NCBI RefSeq assembly: GCF_004117055.1 | Contig: NZ_CP026363.1 | Span: 3,402,001-3,466,000 of the forward strand | Origin: Brevibacillus agri | GTDB lineage: Bacteria; Bacillota; Bacilli; Brevibacillales; Brevibacillaceae | DNA: 64,000 nt | Direction of reading: 5' to 3' | In this document: positions 52,977 through 60,960 of the stretch, piece after piece | How positions within the stretch are numbered: the stretch's first letter is position 1 | How the letters are laid out: each line of letters starts with the position of its first letter | The notes under the pieces: generated by a model | The model's input: only the letters and a program-made list of their open reading frames with translations | Database searches by the model: none | What the model was told of the DNA's origin: nothing | Made by a program: the position numbers and the translations under genes

Positions 52977-54344
52977 CTATTGCTGATTGTCCTGGTCTTC
53001 GCCCGTCTCCATTTTCACGACTTCTTCCTCGTCGCCATTCATCGCGTTGATGTACACCATGTACGAATTTCCTTCAAAGCTGCCGGTCAGCTCCCAGGTC
53101 AAAACTTCCTTGCCGTCGTTTTTCCCTTCGATCAGCGCCAGTCGTTCGTTCGTAACCTTCACGCTCGGATTCACTTTTTTACGCGCTTCTTCTTTGGAGA
53201 TGCGCGGCTTGGACAGGATGCGTCGTTTGTGGTTAAACAAGTATTCGGTCGAGTTGAACGCTGTTACTTCCCCGTTGTCCAGCGCAATCTCAATCGTCAC
53301 CGAATCCGGGTAAATGCGGACGCCGTCCTGGACGGGCACGAACGTAAAGAGGGCATTGCGGTCGTAGCTGTCAATCTCGGAGACGATCATGTTTTCAAAG
53401 CCATGCTTGCGCAAAAATTCCTCGCCCCGCTCCTGCGCCTGCTTCATGTCGAGCTTCTCTTCCCCAATCTCGCGCTCGCTCATCATCCAGACGACTTTGC
53501 CGCCGCGCTTTGTCACATCGAGGTTAATCGCGGCCTTTTGCCCATTGGGAGTGACGCGGACGCTGTACGCCGTGTAGGTTTGGCCTTTGCCGTTTTCATC
53601 TACCTCCACCTTGGCGTCCTGCGCGTTCAGGCGCAAAAATTCCAGTGCGCTTTTCTTCGCGTCCTCCGGAGTGGCTGGCTTGCCGTCGATCCCCTGGATT
53701 CGCTGCTGCTTTTTCTTGTCCAGGCTCTGGATGCCGACTCCCCAATCCAAATCGGGAAACTCCTGCACTTTTTTCTCGATCGTCTGAAACCCGTCGACAA
53801 TCGTGTTGTCCGATTTTTTGTCGTCGGAAGCGAGCGCCGTCTCCACATCCATCCAGCGAAGCTGTTTGTCGATGACGTTGGCCTGGACGTTGCGAAGCTG
53901 GTCCTGGATGTCCTTGGCCTGCTTGTGCAAGCTTTTCAACGTGCCGTATTCCTTGTCGCTAAGCGGCTCCTTGTCCAGATCACGCACAGCGACCCGATAC
54001 GAAAAATCGGCGACCCGTGACAGCATCTCCTCTGTATTGTTGAAAGGCATCAAGGTCAACGGAAGCTGGCCCACGTCCGACTGCGCCGCATAGGCGAGCC
54101 GCCATACATTGGTCAAGGTCGGCGTCATTTGCCGCCGGGAGTTGACCACCAAAGATTTTCCGAGTTCGTCATGCAATTTGTCTATGTGATAGGTCAGATC
54201 GTGAAAAGCCCGCTGATACGAGTTCTCTGCCTTAATCAAAACCGAGTTTTTTTCGTTGTGCTCCTGGTAGCCCCACATCCCCGCGCCTACCAAGGCAACC
54301 AGAGCGATGGGAAACAAGACACGCGCCGTTGCTCCATATACCAT
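52977..54344 (-). CDS. ypeB: Germination protein YpeB
   Basis: Partner that localises and stabilises the cortex-lytic enzyme SleB in dormant spores. The 455 residues begin with an N-terminal signal/anchor (about 8-25, VLFPIALVALVGAGMWGY), then a long helical domain, then two or three PepSY-type repeats toward the C-terminus (for example ITKRGGKVVWMMSEREIGEE-like strands). The ATG at 54344 has AAGGAG 9 nt upstream. It lies 35 nt after sleB, so both are made from one forespore transcript. Confidence 0.95.
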   Translation of the reverse strand: MVYGATARVLFPIALVALVGAGMWGYQEHNEKNSVLIKAENSYQRAFHDLTYHIDKLHDELGKSLVVNSRRQMTPTLTNVWRLAYAAQSDVGQLPLTLMPFNNTEEMLSRVADFSYRVAVRDLDKEPLSDKEYGTLKSLHKQAKDIQDQLRNVQANVIDKQLRWMDVETALASDDKKSDNTIVDGFQTIEKKVQEFPDLDWGVGIQSLDKKKQQRIQGIDGKPATPEDAKKSALEFLRLNAQDAKVEVDENGKGQTYTAYSVRVTPNGQKAAINLDVTKRGGKVVWMMSEREIGEEKLDMKQAQERGEEFLRKHGFENMIVSEIDSYDRNALFTFVPVQDGVRIYPDSVTIEIALDNGEVTAFNSTEYLFNHKRRILSKPRISKEEARKKVNPSVKVTNERLALIEGKNDGKEVLTWELTGSFEGNSYMVYINAMNGDEEEVVKMETGEDQDNQQ

Positions 54345-54379
54345 CCCTTGCCACTCCTTTTCTTCTTTTTAAATAGCCA

Positions 54380-54907
54380 TTACCTGCAGAAGATGTGCTT
54401 CCCGATTTTTTTGACTTGCGGCCTGCTCCAAATCCATTTGGATGTCGCCGTTTCCGGATTGAAATAGTAGGTGCAGCCTCCCGACGGGTCCCACCCGTTC
54501 AGGGCGTTTTTCACAGCCTTGCGCGCACTTTCATTGGGGGTCAGCCAAATCTGGCCGTCCGCTACAGCCGTAAACGCGCGCGGCTCGAAAATGACCGCAG
54601 ATGGCGTGTCAGGAAAAGATGGGCTTTTGACGCGGTTTAAAATGACGGCCGCGATCGCCACCTGGCCTTCGAACGGCTCGCCCCTGGCCTCTCCGTACAC
54701 TGCATTGGCCATCAGCTTCAGGTCATTCTCCGATATGCGCGAAGGATGAAAGCTCGCTTTTGCCTTTGACTGCTTCTCGTTTGCCGGTGCAGCTATCTGT
54801 ACTTCCCGTGCGGCCGCAGCGCTTTTTTTGCTGGAGAAAAGCTCGTACCCGCCAAAGCCTGCCACTCCAAACAAGATCAACAAACTTGCGATCCAGATTT
54901 TTTGCAC
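54380..54907 (-). CDS. sleB: Spore cortex-lytic enzyme SleB, short form without peptidoglycan-binding domain
   Basis: Cell-wall hydrolase of the CwlJ/SleB family that degrades spore cortex during germination. GTG at 54907 with AAGGAGG 9 nt upstream is the likely start; this gives 175 residues. They comprise an N-terminal hydrophobic anchor (WIASLLILFGVAGFGGY) and the hydrolase domain (LMANAVYGEARGEPFEGQVA, with the catalytic Glu in GEARGE, and GWDPSGGCTYYFNPETA). Typical SleB is about 300 residues with an N-terminal peptidoglycan-binding domain, which is absent here. ypeB follows, as expected for sleB. Confidence 0.9.
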   Translation of the reverse strand: MQKIWIASLLILFGVAGFGGYELFSSKKSAAAAREVQIAAPANEKQSKAKASFHPSRISENDLKLMANAVYGEARGEPFEGQVAIAAVILNRVKSPSFPDTPSAVIFEPRAFTAVADGQIWLTPNESARKAVKNALNGWDPSGGCTYYFNPETATSKWIWSRPQVKKIGKHIFCR

Positions 54908-54945
54908 GGCGAAAATCCTCCTTGGCATGAATTGAAATCTTTGCA

Positions 54946-54976
54946 TAGTGTTAGTGGAGGAAGAATGGATTATGCA
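54946..54976 (-). promoter_or_regulatory. Candidate sigma-G promoter of sleB-ypeB
   Basis: Minus-strand TGCATAA (54970-54976) and AACACTA (54946-54952) with a 17-nt spacer resemble the forespore sigma-G consensus (TGAATAA and CATACTA): six of seven and five of seven positions. The predicted start is about 30 nt before the GTG start. sleB is sigma-G dependent in B. subtilis. Confidence 0.5.
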
Positions 54977-55019
54977 TGCAAATCCGCCAGAAGGCGCAAG
55001 CCCCAGAGGCTTCCAGCAC

Positions 55020-55053
55020 AAAAAGACCGATGCGGCTTGGCATCGGTCTTTTT
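55020..55053 (-). terminator. Terminator between the small Cys protein and sleB
   Basis: AAAAAGACCGATGC and GCATCGGTCTTTTT form a 13-14 bp stem with a short loop. It separates the prsW transcript from the sporulation-controlled sleB operon. Confidence 0.92.
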
Positions 55054-55075
55054 GTACCGTTTGTTATTCGTTTGT

Positions 55076-55234
55076 TTACGATTCGTCAATGCGAAAATGC
55101 TGGTCGTTGTCGCACAAGCATTGCTTGAATCCCGTTTCCACTTGCCCGCCCGGTTCCCTGCGGCCACGGAGGGTAAATTTTTCTCCACATACATTACATT
55201 GAATGGTCACTTTTGCTCGTTCGGATTTCAGCAC
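55076..55234 (-). CDS. Small four-cysteine protein (putative zinc ribbon)
   Basis: I do not recognise this 52-residue protein, which is too short to show in most gene screens. GTG at 55234 has AAGGAGGAG 7 nt upstream, and a strong terminator follows the stop. It contains C13-x2-C16 (IQCNVCGEKF) and C39-x-C41 (QCLCDN), a likely zinc-binding knuckle pair, in a basic chain starting LKSERAKVTIQCNVCGEKF. It lies 21 nt after prsW, so the two are probably cotranscribed. A nucleic-acid or protein-binding role is a guess. Confidence 0.65.
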   Translation of the reverse strand: MLKSERAKVTIQCNVCGEKFTLRGRREPGGQVETGFKQCLCDNDQHFRIDES

Positions 55235-55255
55235 GTCTCGTCTCCTCCTTATCGT

Positions 55256-55930
55256 CTATTGTGGACGCGAAGAAAGATTTTTAGAACCGTAATCATGAGC
55301 GCGCTGCACCTTTTTCAAGCCTTGCCACCAGAGGACAAGCATGAATGGCACGATGACCACGAGCCAGTTTTGAATGGAGAGAAAAATCGCGTTGTAGAGG
55401 GCGTGCAGCCCGATCGGCAACGAGATGGACAGCCAGAGAAAAAGCTTCTCCTGCTCTTTCTTTTGCGAGAACTTCGCTCGCCCCAAATAATAGCCCATCC
55501 AGACGGCGAACAGCGCGTGACTGGAGACGGGCAAAAGCGCGCGCCAAAAGGCGATGTTCAAGCCGTTGATAATCAAATAAAACAGGTTTTCCAGAGTGGC
55601 AAAACCGAGCGACACGGCGACCGCATAAACAATCCCATCGTAAGGCTCATCGAACTCCACGTGCTTGTAGGCGGTGAAGAAGATGACCATCCATTTGAAA
55701 AACTCTTCTACTACAGCGGACTGGATGATTTCCGCGACAACTCCGCTCCGCCAGTTCCATTCTGTCTGCATGATGTACTGGAGCACCATAATCGGAATCA
55801 CCAGCAGCATCCCAAAGATAAACGACCGGATGACCATAGAGATCGGCTCCGGCTCGAGACTGTCACGCAGGTAAAAATAACTCATGATGGCGATACCGGG
55901 GGCTATTGCCGCGCCGATCATTGCAATCAT
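55256..55930 (-). CDS. prsW: Intramembrane protease PrsW
   Basis: Membrane-embedded glutamic-type protease. In B. subtilis it makes the first cut in the anti-sigma factor RsiW and so activates SigW under antimicrobial-peptide stress. The 224 residues hold about seven to eight helices. The motif EEFFKW (E75, E76, K79) and later His-containing helices (SHALFAVWMGYYLG, LHALYNAIF) match the PrsW/CPBP fold. It lies upstream of the small Cys protein and sleB, the B. subtilis prsW-sleB-ypeB order. A candidate substrate is the anti-sigma factor at 13128-13778. Confidence 0.92.
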   Translation of the reverse strand: MIAMIGAAIAPGIAIMSYFYLRDSLEPEPISMVIRSFIFGMLLVIPIMVLQYIMQTEWNWRSGVVAEIIQSAVVEEFFKWMVIFFTAYKHVEFDEPYDGIVYAVAVSLGFATLENLFYLIINGLNIAFWRALLPVSSHALFAVWMGYYLGRAKFSQKKEQEKLFLWLSISLPIGLHALYNAIFLSIQNWLVVIVPFMLVLWWQGLKKVQRAHDYGSKNLSSRPQ

Positions 55931-55943
55931 CTTTTATTGCTCC

Positions 55944-55978
55944 TTTACACAAGGCTGTTATTCATCGTACCATGAATA
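55944..55978 (+). promoter_or_regulatory. Promoter of the asparaginase gene with an operator-like repeat
   Basis: TTTACA (55944-55949) and TACCAT (55968-55973) are spaced 18 nt on the plus strand. TATTCAT and ATGAATA (55959-55978) flank six bases and cover the -10, a possible operator. The divergent gene prsW starts 14 nt upstream of the -35. Confidence 0.5.
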
Positions 55979-56012
55979 TTGGTTGATGAAAACCCGCTAC
56001 AGGAGAGAGAGC

Positions 56013-56984
56013 ATGACAAAAAAAATATTGGTAGTCAACACTGGCGGCACCATCGCCATGTCTGTAGATGACACAGAAGGCGTAAAACCGCTGGATGACC
56101 AGGCTGTGAACAAAATTCTTCCTTTTTTAGAGCGTTATGCGGACGTCACCATGAAAAATGTACTGAATCTGCCAAGTCCTCACATGACTCCCAAGATCAT
56201 GAACGACCTGCGCCTGCAAATCGAAGAAGCTTTTCGTCAGGAGCAATACGACGGTGTGGTCATTACGCACGGAACCGATACGCTGGAAGAGACGGCGTAT
56301 TTTCTCGACCTGACGCTGTCTGTCGACGTGCCGATCGTCGTGACGGGCGCCATGCGCAGCAGCAACGAGCTGGGCGCGGACGGTCCGGTCAACCTGATCT
56401 CCTCCGTGCGCACGGCCGCTGATCCCGGAAGCCTGAACAAAGGCGTGCTCGTCGTGTTCAACGATGAGATTCATGCGGCGTGCCACGTCACCAAGACACA
56501 TACGAGTAATGTCGCCACTTTCCAATCGCCGCAATACGGCCCAATCGGCACCATCGCCAAAAAAAGCGTGCAGTACCACCACGCGCCTTTGGCGCGGGAG
56601 CATTACACGATTTCCCATGCCGACGGAAACGTCCCGCTGATTAAAGCAGTCGCTGGCATGGATCCGTCCTGGCTCCAGTTTTTGCTCGACCAGCCGATTG
56701 ACGGGCTTGTGATTGAAGCGTTCGGCCTCGGCAATTTGCCGCCAGCGATCATCCCGACCTTGCAGCAGTTGCTGGATCGCGGAATCCCGATCGTGCTCGT
56801 GTCCCGCTGCTACAACGGGCAAGTACAGGACGTGTACGACTACGAAGGCGGAGGCCGCAAGCTGAAGGAAATGGGCATCATTTTCTCCAACGGGCTCAAC
56901 GGTCAAAAAGCGCGAATCAAGCTGATCGTCACCCTGCAAAAAACACGCGACTTCCAGGAACTGCAAAAACTATTCGATCAGTAA
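56013..56984 (+). CDS. ansA: L-asparaginase, type I (cytoplasmic)
   Basis: Hydrolyses asparagine to aspartate and ammonia. The 323 residues carry the two catalytic motifs TGGTIAM (10-16, Thr nucleophile) and HGTDTLEE (86-93), plus VTGAMRSSNELGADGPVNLI. No signal peptide is seen from the ATG at 56013 (AGGAGAGAG upstream), so it is cytoplasmic. It is one of few plus-strand genes, divergent from prsW and convergent with the glutamate dehydrogenase gene; both enzymes release ammonia from amino acids. Confidence 0.93.
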   Translation: MTKKILVVNTGGTIAMSVDDTEGVKPLDDQAVNKILPFLERYADVTMKNVLNLPSPHMTPKIMNDLRLQIEEAFRQEQYDGVVITHGTDTLEETAYFLDLTLSVDVPIVVTGAMRSSNELGADGPVNLISSVRTAADPGSLNKGVLVVFNDEIHAACHVTKTHTSNVATFQSPQYGPIGTIAKKSVQYHHAPLAREHYTISHADGNVPLIKAVAGMDPSWLQFLLDQPIDGLVIEAFGLGNLPPAIIPTLQQLLDRGIPIVLVSRCYNGQVQDVYDYEGGGRKLKEMGIIFSNGLNGQKARIKLIVTLQKTRDFQELQKLFDQ

Positions 56985-56995
56985 CACGACCGGAC

Positions 56996-57026
56996 AAACC
57001 CTCCTCGCCCCTTCCAGGAGGGTTTT
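56996..57026 (+). terminator. Terminator of the asparaginase gene
   Basis: AAACCCTCCT and AGGAGGGTTT form a perfect 10-bp stem with a 10-nt loop, followed by a short T-tract. Confidence 0.82.
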
Positions 57027-57060
57027 CCTGTTTCTGTTTCCTGTACGTTCCCGCCCAAAC

Positions 57061-57091
57061 AAAAAGGCTTCGCCACATAGGCGGCGAAGCC
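57061..57091 (-). terminator. Terminator of the glutamate dehydrogenase gene
   Basis: GGCTTCGCC and GGCGAAGCC form a 9-bp stem with an 8-nt loop, followed on the minus strand by five T. It lies about 37 nt after the stop. Confidence 0.9.
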
Positions 57092-57127
57092 CGGTTTTTC
57101 TCATATCGGGAAGGTCGTCTGTTTTGC

Positions 57128-58417
57128 TTATACCCAGCCGCGGAAGCGAGAAGCTTCTGCCATTTTGCGCGCACCGACCATGTAAGCGGAGAGGCGCATG
57201 TCCACACGGCGTGTTTGGGACAGGGAGTAAACATTTTCAAACGAGCGAACCATTACTTTTTCCAGTTTCTCTTCTACTTCTTCCTCTGTCCAGTAGTAGC
57301 CCTGGTTGTTTTGTACCCATTCGAAGTAGGAAACCGTTACGCCACCGGCACTTGCCAGTACGTCCGGTACGAGCAGGATGCCGCGCTCGGTCAGGATCTT
57401 GGTCGCTTCGAGCGTAGTTGGGCCGTTAGCCGCTTCTACGACGATTTGCGCCTTGATGTTGTGAGCGTTTGCAGCAGTGATTTGGTTTTCGATCGCTGCA
57501 GGAACGAGAATGTCGCAATCCAGCTCCAGCAGTTCTTTGTTCGTGATCGTGTTGTTGAACAGCTTGGTTACCGTACCGAAGGAGTCGCGGCGATCGAGCA
57601 AGTAGTCGATATCCAGACCGTTCGGATCGTGCAGAGCGCCGTAAGCATCGGAAATCCCGACGACTTTTGCTCCTGCATCGTGCATGAATTTCGCCAGGTA
57701 GCTGCCTGCGTTACCGAAGCCTTGCACGACAACGCGCGCGCCTTTCACGTCAATGTTGCGGCGTTTTGCAGCTTCGCGAATGCAAATGGTAACCCCTTTG
57801 GCTGTCGCTGTCTCGCGTCCATGCGAACCGCCAAGTGCAATCGGTTTACCGGTAATGAAACCAGGTGAGTCAAATTCACGGATACGGCTATATTCGTCCA
57901 TCATCCAAGCCATGATTTGCGAGTTTGTAAAGACGTCCGGAGCCGGAATGTCTTTTGTCGGCCCCACAAGTTGGCTGATTGCGCGAACGTAACCGCGGCT
58001 CAGTCTTTCCAGTTCACGGAAGGACATTTCACGCGGGTCGCAAATGATACCGCCTTTACCACCGCCATAAGGCAGGTCGACGATACCGGCTTTGAGGCTC
58101 ATCCAGATAGAAAGTGCTTTAACTTCATCCTCAGTAACTTCCGGGTGGAAACGAATGCCCCCCTTGGTCGGACCAACCGCATCGTTGTGCTGAGCACGAT
58201 AGCCCGTAAACACCTTTACTTCGCCGTTATCCATGCGAACCGGAATGCGTACGGTCAAAACGCGTAGCGGCTCCTTCAAGAGTTCAAACATCGATTCTTG
58301 GTAACCTAGTTTGTCCAGTGCTTCCTTGATCACCGTTTGAGTCGAATGCAGCAAGTTCATTGTTTCTTGCTTTGCTTTCCCTTCGGTGCTTTCGGTTACC
58401 ACGTCTTGATTACCCAT
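57128..58417 (-). CDS. NAD-specific glutamate dehydrogenase (GudB/RocG family)
   Basis: Oxidative deamination of glutamate to 2-oxoglutarate. The 429 residues carry GGIRFHPEVTEDEVKALSIW, the catalytic DLPYGGGKGGIICDPREM and ITGKPIALGGSHGRETATAK. The NAD-binding loop is VVQGFGNAGSYLAKFMHDAG. The AAAG active-site duplication that inactivates laboratory-strain gudB is not seen; the reading frame is intact. Position (next to mecA- and prsW-like genes) fits gudB, while a cre-like palindrome upstream would fit rocG-type control. GAGGTG precedes the ATG. The 312 bases up to the divergent PIG-L gene hold only that palindrome and a TATACT -10-like site. Confidence 0.94.
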   Translation of the reverse strand: MGNQDVVTESTEGKAKQETMNLLHSTQTVIKEALDKLGYQESMFELLKEPLRVLTVRIPVRMDNGEVKVFTGYRAQHNDAVGPTKGGIRFHPEVTEDEVKALSIWMSLKAGIVDLPYGGGKGGIICDPREMSFRELERLSRGYVRAISQLVGPTKDIPAPDVFTNSQIMAWMMDEYSRIREFDSPGFITGKPIALGGSHGRETATAKGVTICIREAAKRRNIDVKGARVVVQGFGNAGSYLAKFMHDAGAKVVGISDAYGALHDPNGLDIDYLLDRRDSFGTVTKLFNNTITNKELLELDCDILVPAAIENQITAANAHNIKAQIVVEAANGPTTLEATKILTERGILLVPDVLASAGGVTVSYFEWVQNNQGYYWTEEEVEEKLEKVMVRSFENVYSLSQTRRVDMRLSAYMVGARKMAEASRFRGWV

Positions 58418-58513
58418 TACTTACCACCTCAAAAATGTTATCGGTCAATGCAGCCTTTAGTATACACGCTTGTATCAGGGTTGAGAAGCGAAAAAAAGTT
58501 TTTTTTCCATTTC

Positions 58514-58525
58514 GAAAACGTTTTC
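58514..58525. promoter_or_regulatory. cre-like palindrome upstream of the glutamate dehydrogenase gene
   Basis: GAAAACGTTTTC is a perfect 12-bp palindrome that fits the core of the cre consensus TGWNANCGNTNWCA at 12 of 14 positions (the two end bases differ). It is about 100 nt before the start and about 50 nt before a TATACT -10-like site on the minus strand. Confidence 0.45.
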
Positions 58526-58730
58526 TCCGGCTCATCTGCATATAAATACAACGATTTCCCCGCCAGTCGCAACTGGAAACGAAAAGCGCCCATGCACCTT
58601 GACATGGCGTAAAACGTACATCCCTTGGTTGTTGTAGTGTACCCAACGCGCATTCTTTCATGACGGGGCAAGTGAAATTATGCCATAATGGAAACAGTAA
58701 TTCTGGAAGTTTATTCACGGAGGCGTTTTT

Positions 58731-59483
58731 ATGAAAAAAAATAAGATTTTGTTCGTTTTCGCTCATCCTGACGACGAAACCTTCGCGTCCGGCATTACGA
58801 TTTCCAAATATACCCAAGAAAACATAGCAGAATGCCACCTGCTCTGCGCCACCAGGGGCCAAGCAGGCAAACCCGGCAATCCGCCGCTCTGCACCATCGA
58901 GCAACTGCCCGCGTATCGCGAGCAGGAATTGAGAGAGGCGGCTTCCATCCTCGGGCTTGCGAGCGTGGACATATGGGACTACCAGGATAAGCTGCTGAAC
59001 ACCGTGCCCGTCCAGGAACTGGTGGAACGCATCCACCAGGCGGTCGCAAAAATCGAGCCTCATGTACTCGTCACTTTTGCCCCGCATGGCATTTCCGGTC
59101 ATCCGGACCACCAGGCGATCTCTCTCGCAACGACCCAGGCTGTCCAGTCCTTGGGCTCGGCGACGAGCGTTCGCAAGCTGTACTACGCAACCCGCGCCTC
59201 CAACGGGCCATTCGGGGCCGTACAGCCGCCGTTTTCCGATCCGATCGAAAGCATTACCACCATCGTTGACGGGCCGGCGTACAAGCCGCAGGTAGCTGCT
59301 GCTCTGCGCGCCCACCGCACCCAGCATCTGTCCGTAGAGCGCGTGTTCCCTGGCGTCACTGCCGGCGGCTTTGAATCGGTGCCTCCGAGCAATCACTACA
59401 TTCTGGCCTGGCACAACCTTCCCGGCTACACGGTCGCAGGCAAGGAAGCCGACTTTTTCGCCGGCCTCGACAGCCCCGAGTAA
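58731..59483 (+). CDS. PIG-L family deacetylase (BshB2-like candidate)
   Basis: Zinc-dependent N-deacetylase of the PIG-L/LmbE family. The 250 residues start KKNKILFVFAHPDDETF with the metal motif AHPDDE at 11-16. They carry a second HPDH block in GISGHPDHQAISLATTQA. Substrate could be a GlcNAc-malate or its conjugate, since bacilli often have a second bacillithiol deacetylase or amidase (BshB2/Bca), but nothing in the sequence proves this. It is divergent from the glutamate dehydrogenase gene. The ATG follows GGAGG. A terminator follows at 59498. Confidence 0.85.
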   Translation: MKKNKILFVFAHPDDETFASGITISKYTQENIAECHLLCATRGQAGKPGNPPLCTIEQLPAYREQELREAASILGLASVDIWDYQDKLLNTVPVQELVERIHQAVAKIEPHVLVTFAPHGISGHPDHQAISLATTQAVQSLGSATSVRKLYYATRASNGPFGAVQPPFSDPIESITTIVDGPAYKPQVAAALRAHRTQHLSVERVFPGVTAGGFESVPPSNHYILAWHNLPGYTVAGKEADFFAGLDSPE

Positions 59484-59497
59484 CCTGAGACAGCAAA

Positions 59498-59527
59498 AGC
59501 ACCTAGTTGATGGACTAGGTGCTGTTT
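59498..59527 (+). terminator. Terminator of the PIG-L gene
   Basis: AGCACCTAGT and ACTAGGTGCT form a perfect 10-bp stem with a 6-nt loop, followed by a short T-rich stretch. Confidence 0.8.
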
Positions 59528-59554
59528 ATTCTCCCAGGCATTTCATCCTTTTGC

Positions 59555-60154
59555 TTACGTGAAATGTCTGCATATTTCCTTGACAGCATCGTCGGCAACG
59601 ACAACTTTGCCATATTCCTCCAGTACATAAATCGTTGTCGGCGTCGCTTCCCCGTACTCAGAGAGGATCGCAATCAACTTGTGGTATCGCTCCTGATCCA
59701 ATTCCACCTCTTCCAAGACCAGGTGGTATTTCCCCTGGTAGAAGTAGGCCGACCCTCCATTGGTCAGCAAGGCATTGATACGATGGGCAGCTTCAACCAT
59801 ATGCTCAAAGTCACGGAAGGCGTAGATAATCAGGTCGCTTTCCTCTAGGGTGACTTCTAATTCGTACACTTCTTCGTCCTCAAATTCTTCTTCTTTTCCG
59901 TCCTTTGAGCCTGTTTTGCCGCGAGTTACGATCACGACCATTCCCTGAGCTGGCAAGGCGAACACTTCAACTGCAACAGGCCCTGACACTTCGAATCCCA
60001 ATTCGTGATAAGCCTGCTCCATCATGTCGTTGAACAGTTCATGAACTTTAGGAATGTCACGCCACATGTCTTCTTTTTCTATCCCGCGCTCTGTTAGGTC
60101 GTCAAACGTTAAAAAGATTCGTATTTTGTCTTGACCAAGGCGTTCAACACGCAT
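59555..60154 (-). CDS. mecA: Adaptor protein MecA/MecB (YpbH)
   Basis: Adaptor that delivers substrates such as ComK to the ClpCP protease. The 199 residues show the N-terminal substrate domain (RVERLGQDKIRIFLTFDDLT), an acidic linker (KEEEFEDEEVYELEV) and the C-terminal Clp-binding domain (YAFRDFEHMVEAAHRI, YFYQGKYHLVLEEVE). The ATG at 60154 follows GAGGAGG. B. subtilis has two paralogues, mecA and ypbH/mecB; the position next to glutamate dehydrogenase and recS matches ypbH. Confidence 0.92.
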   Translation of the reverse strand: MRVERLGQDKIRIFLTFDDLTERGIEKEDMWRDIPKVHELFNDMMEQAYHELGFEVSGPVAVEVFALPAQGMVVIVTRGKTGSKDGKEEEFEDEEVYELEVTLEESDLIIYAFRDFEHMVEAAHRINALLTNGGSAYFYQGKYHLVLEEVELDQERYHKLIAILSEYGEATPTTIYVLEEYGKVVVADDAVKEICRHFT

Positions 60155-60288
60155 GACTGTCCCTCCTCGCCATCCAGTCGTACTACAAAATATGATGCTA
60201 AGCCTGTAAGAGTTCTCCGCATTTTCCGACGAATGCCCGTGCTGCATTCAACCATTTTTTCGCAGATGGGAAAATCCGGGGTAGTCCT

Positions 60289-60297
60289 ATCATATCA
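60289..60297 (-). promoter_or_regulatory. Possible extended -10 promoter of mecA
   Basis: On the minus strand TGATATGAT gives an extended -10 (TGn-TATGAT). No good -35 is visible. The leader would be about 130 nt. The rest of the 285-base gap between mecA and the next gene (60155-60439) shows no gene. Confidence 0.35.
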
Positions 60298-60439
60298 CAT
60301 TTAGTAGCAGGAACATAGCACCTGACACTCTCCGAGGCTCTTCGCGCACTTTCGCACGCACGTGTCGATTCGGACGCTTGAAAAGCAGACTTTGTAGCAG
60401 CCTGACGCTTCCTGCGCTTTCCCAGGAAAAGCTGCTCGT

Positions 60440-60805
60440 TTATCGCCATCCAATCATGAGCGCGACTGCGGCCGCCAGGAAGGTGGGAACGGGCATTTTG
60501 ACAAATTGGATCAGCAGAACAAAAAAGGAGAAGAAGCATAAAGGGGCGTGAACCCATCCCGTCTGCAGCATTCGGCCGTACAAAAACTGGCTGACATGAA
60601 AATGCAGCAGGCCGAACAACAAGAGGCAAGCCCCGCTGAACAACAGCAGTGACAGCAAAATCTCCACGGGCGAAAACAGAAACATCGACACCCAGTCTCC
60701 GAATCGCTCCAGATGCATATGTTTGGCGGGAAAAACGTGCTGGGCAGCACTTCCCAATAGCCATGCCAGAAGTCCGACAAACAGGCTTCTTCCCATTACC
60801 AGCAT
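60440..60805 (-). CDS. Hypothetical membrane protein
   Basis: A 121-residue protein with three or four hydrophobic segments (LFVGLLAWLLGSAAQHVF, VEILLSLLLFSGACLLLFGL, and a C-terminal PTFLAAAVALMIGW). No motif is recognised; B. subtilis has a small membrane protein (YpbF) nearby, but I cannot confirm orthology. The ATG at 60805 has GGGAGG 10 nt upstream. It lies between mecA and the flavoprotein gene. Confidence 0.6.
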   Translation of the reverse strand: MLVMGRSLFVGLLAWLLGSAAQHVFPAKHMHLERFGDWVSMFLFSPVEILLSLLLFSGACLLLFGLLHFHVSQFLYGRMLQTGWVHAPLCFFSFFVLLIQFVKMPVPTFLAAAVALMIGWR

Positions 60806-60889
60806 GATTCTAGGGCCTCCCGATTGTTTCTTCCCCCCATATATATTGATTCCGGCTAGTTCGGGTTCCGCGTCCATTTGCTCAAGCAA

Positions 60890-60916
60890 GAAAAAAACGC
60901 CGCACGCTTCGGCGTT
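60890..60916 (-). terminator. Terminator of the flavoprotein gene
   Basis: AACGCCG and CGGCGTT form a 7-bp stem with a 7-nt loop, followed on the minus strand by seven T. Confidence 0.87.
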
Positions 60917-60960
60917 TGCTTTTTTCCCAAAACGTCCGCCCTGCTCCCCCTGCAAAGGGG

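Noticed and set aside
60198-60764. Long open frame with repeated ACESARRASES-like residues
   Set aside because: It is on the same strand as, but out of phase with, the membrane protein gene and runs across the mecA upstream region; GC-rich low complexity explains it.
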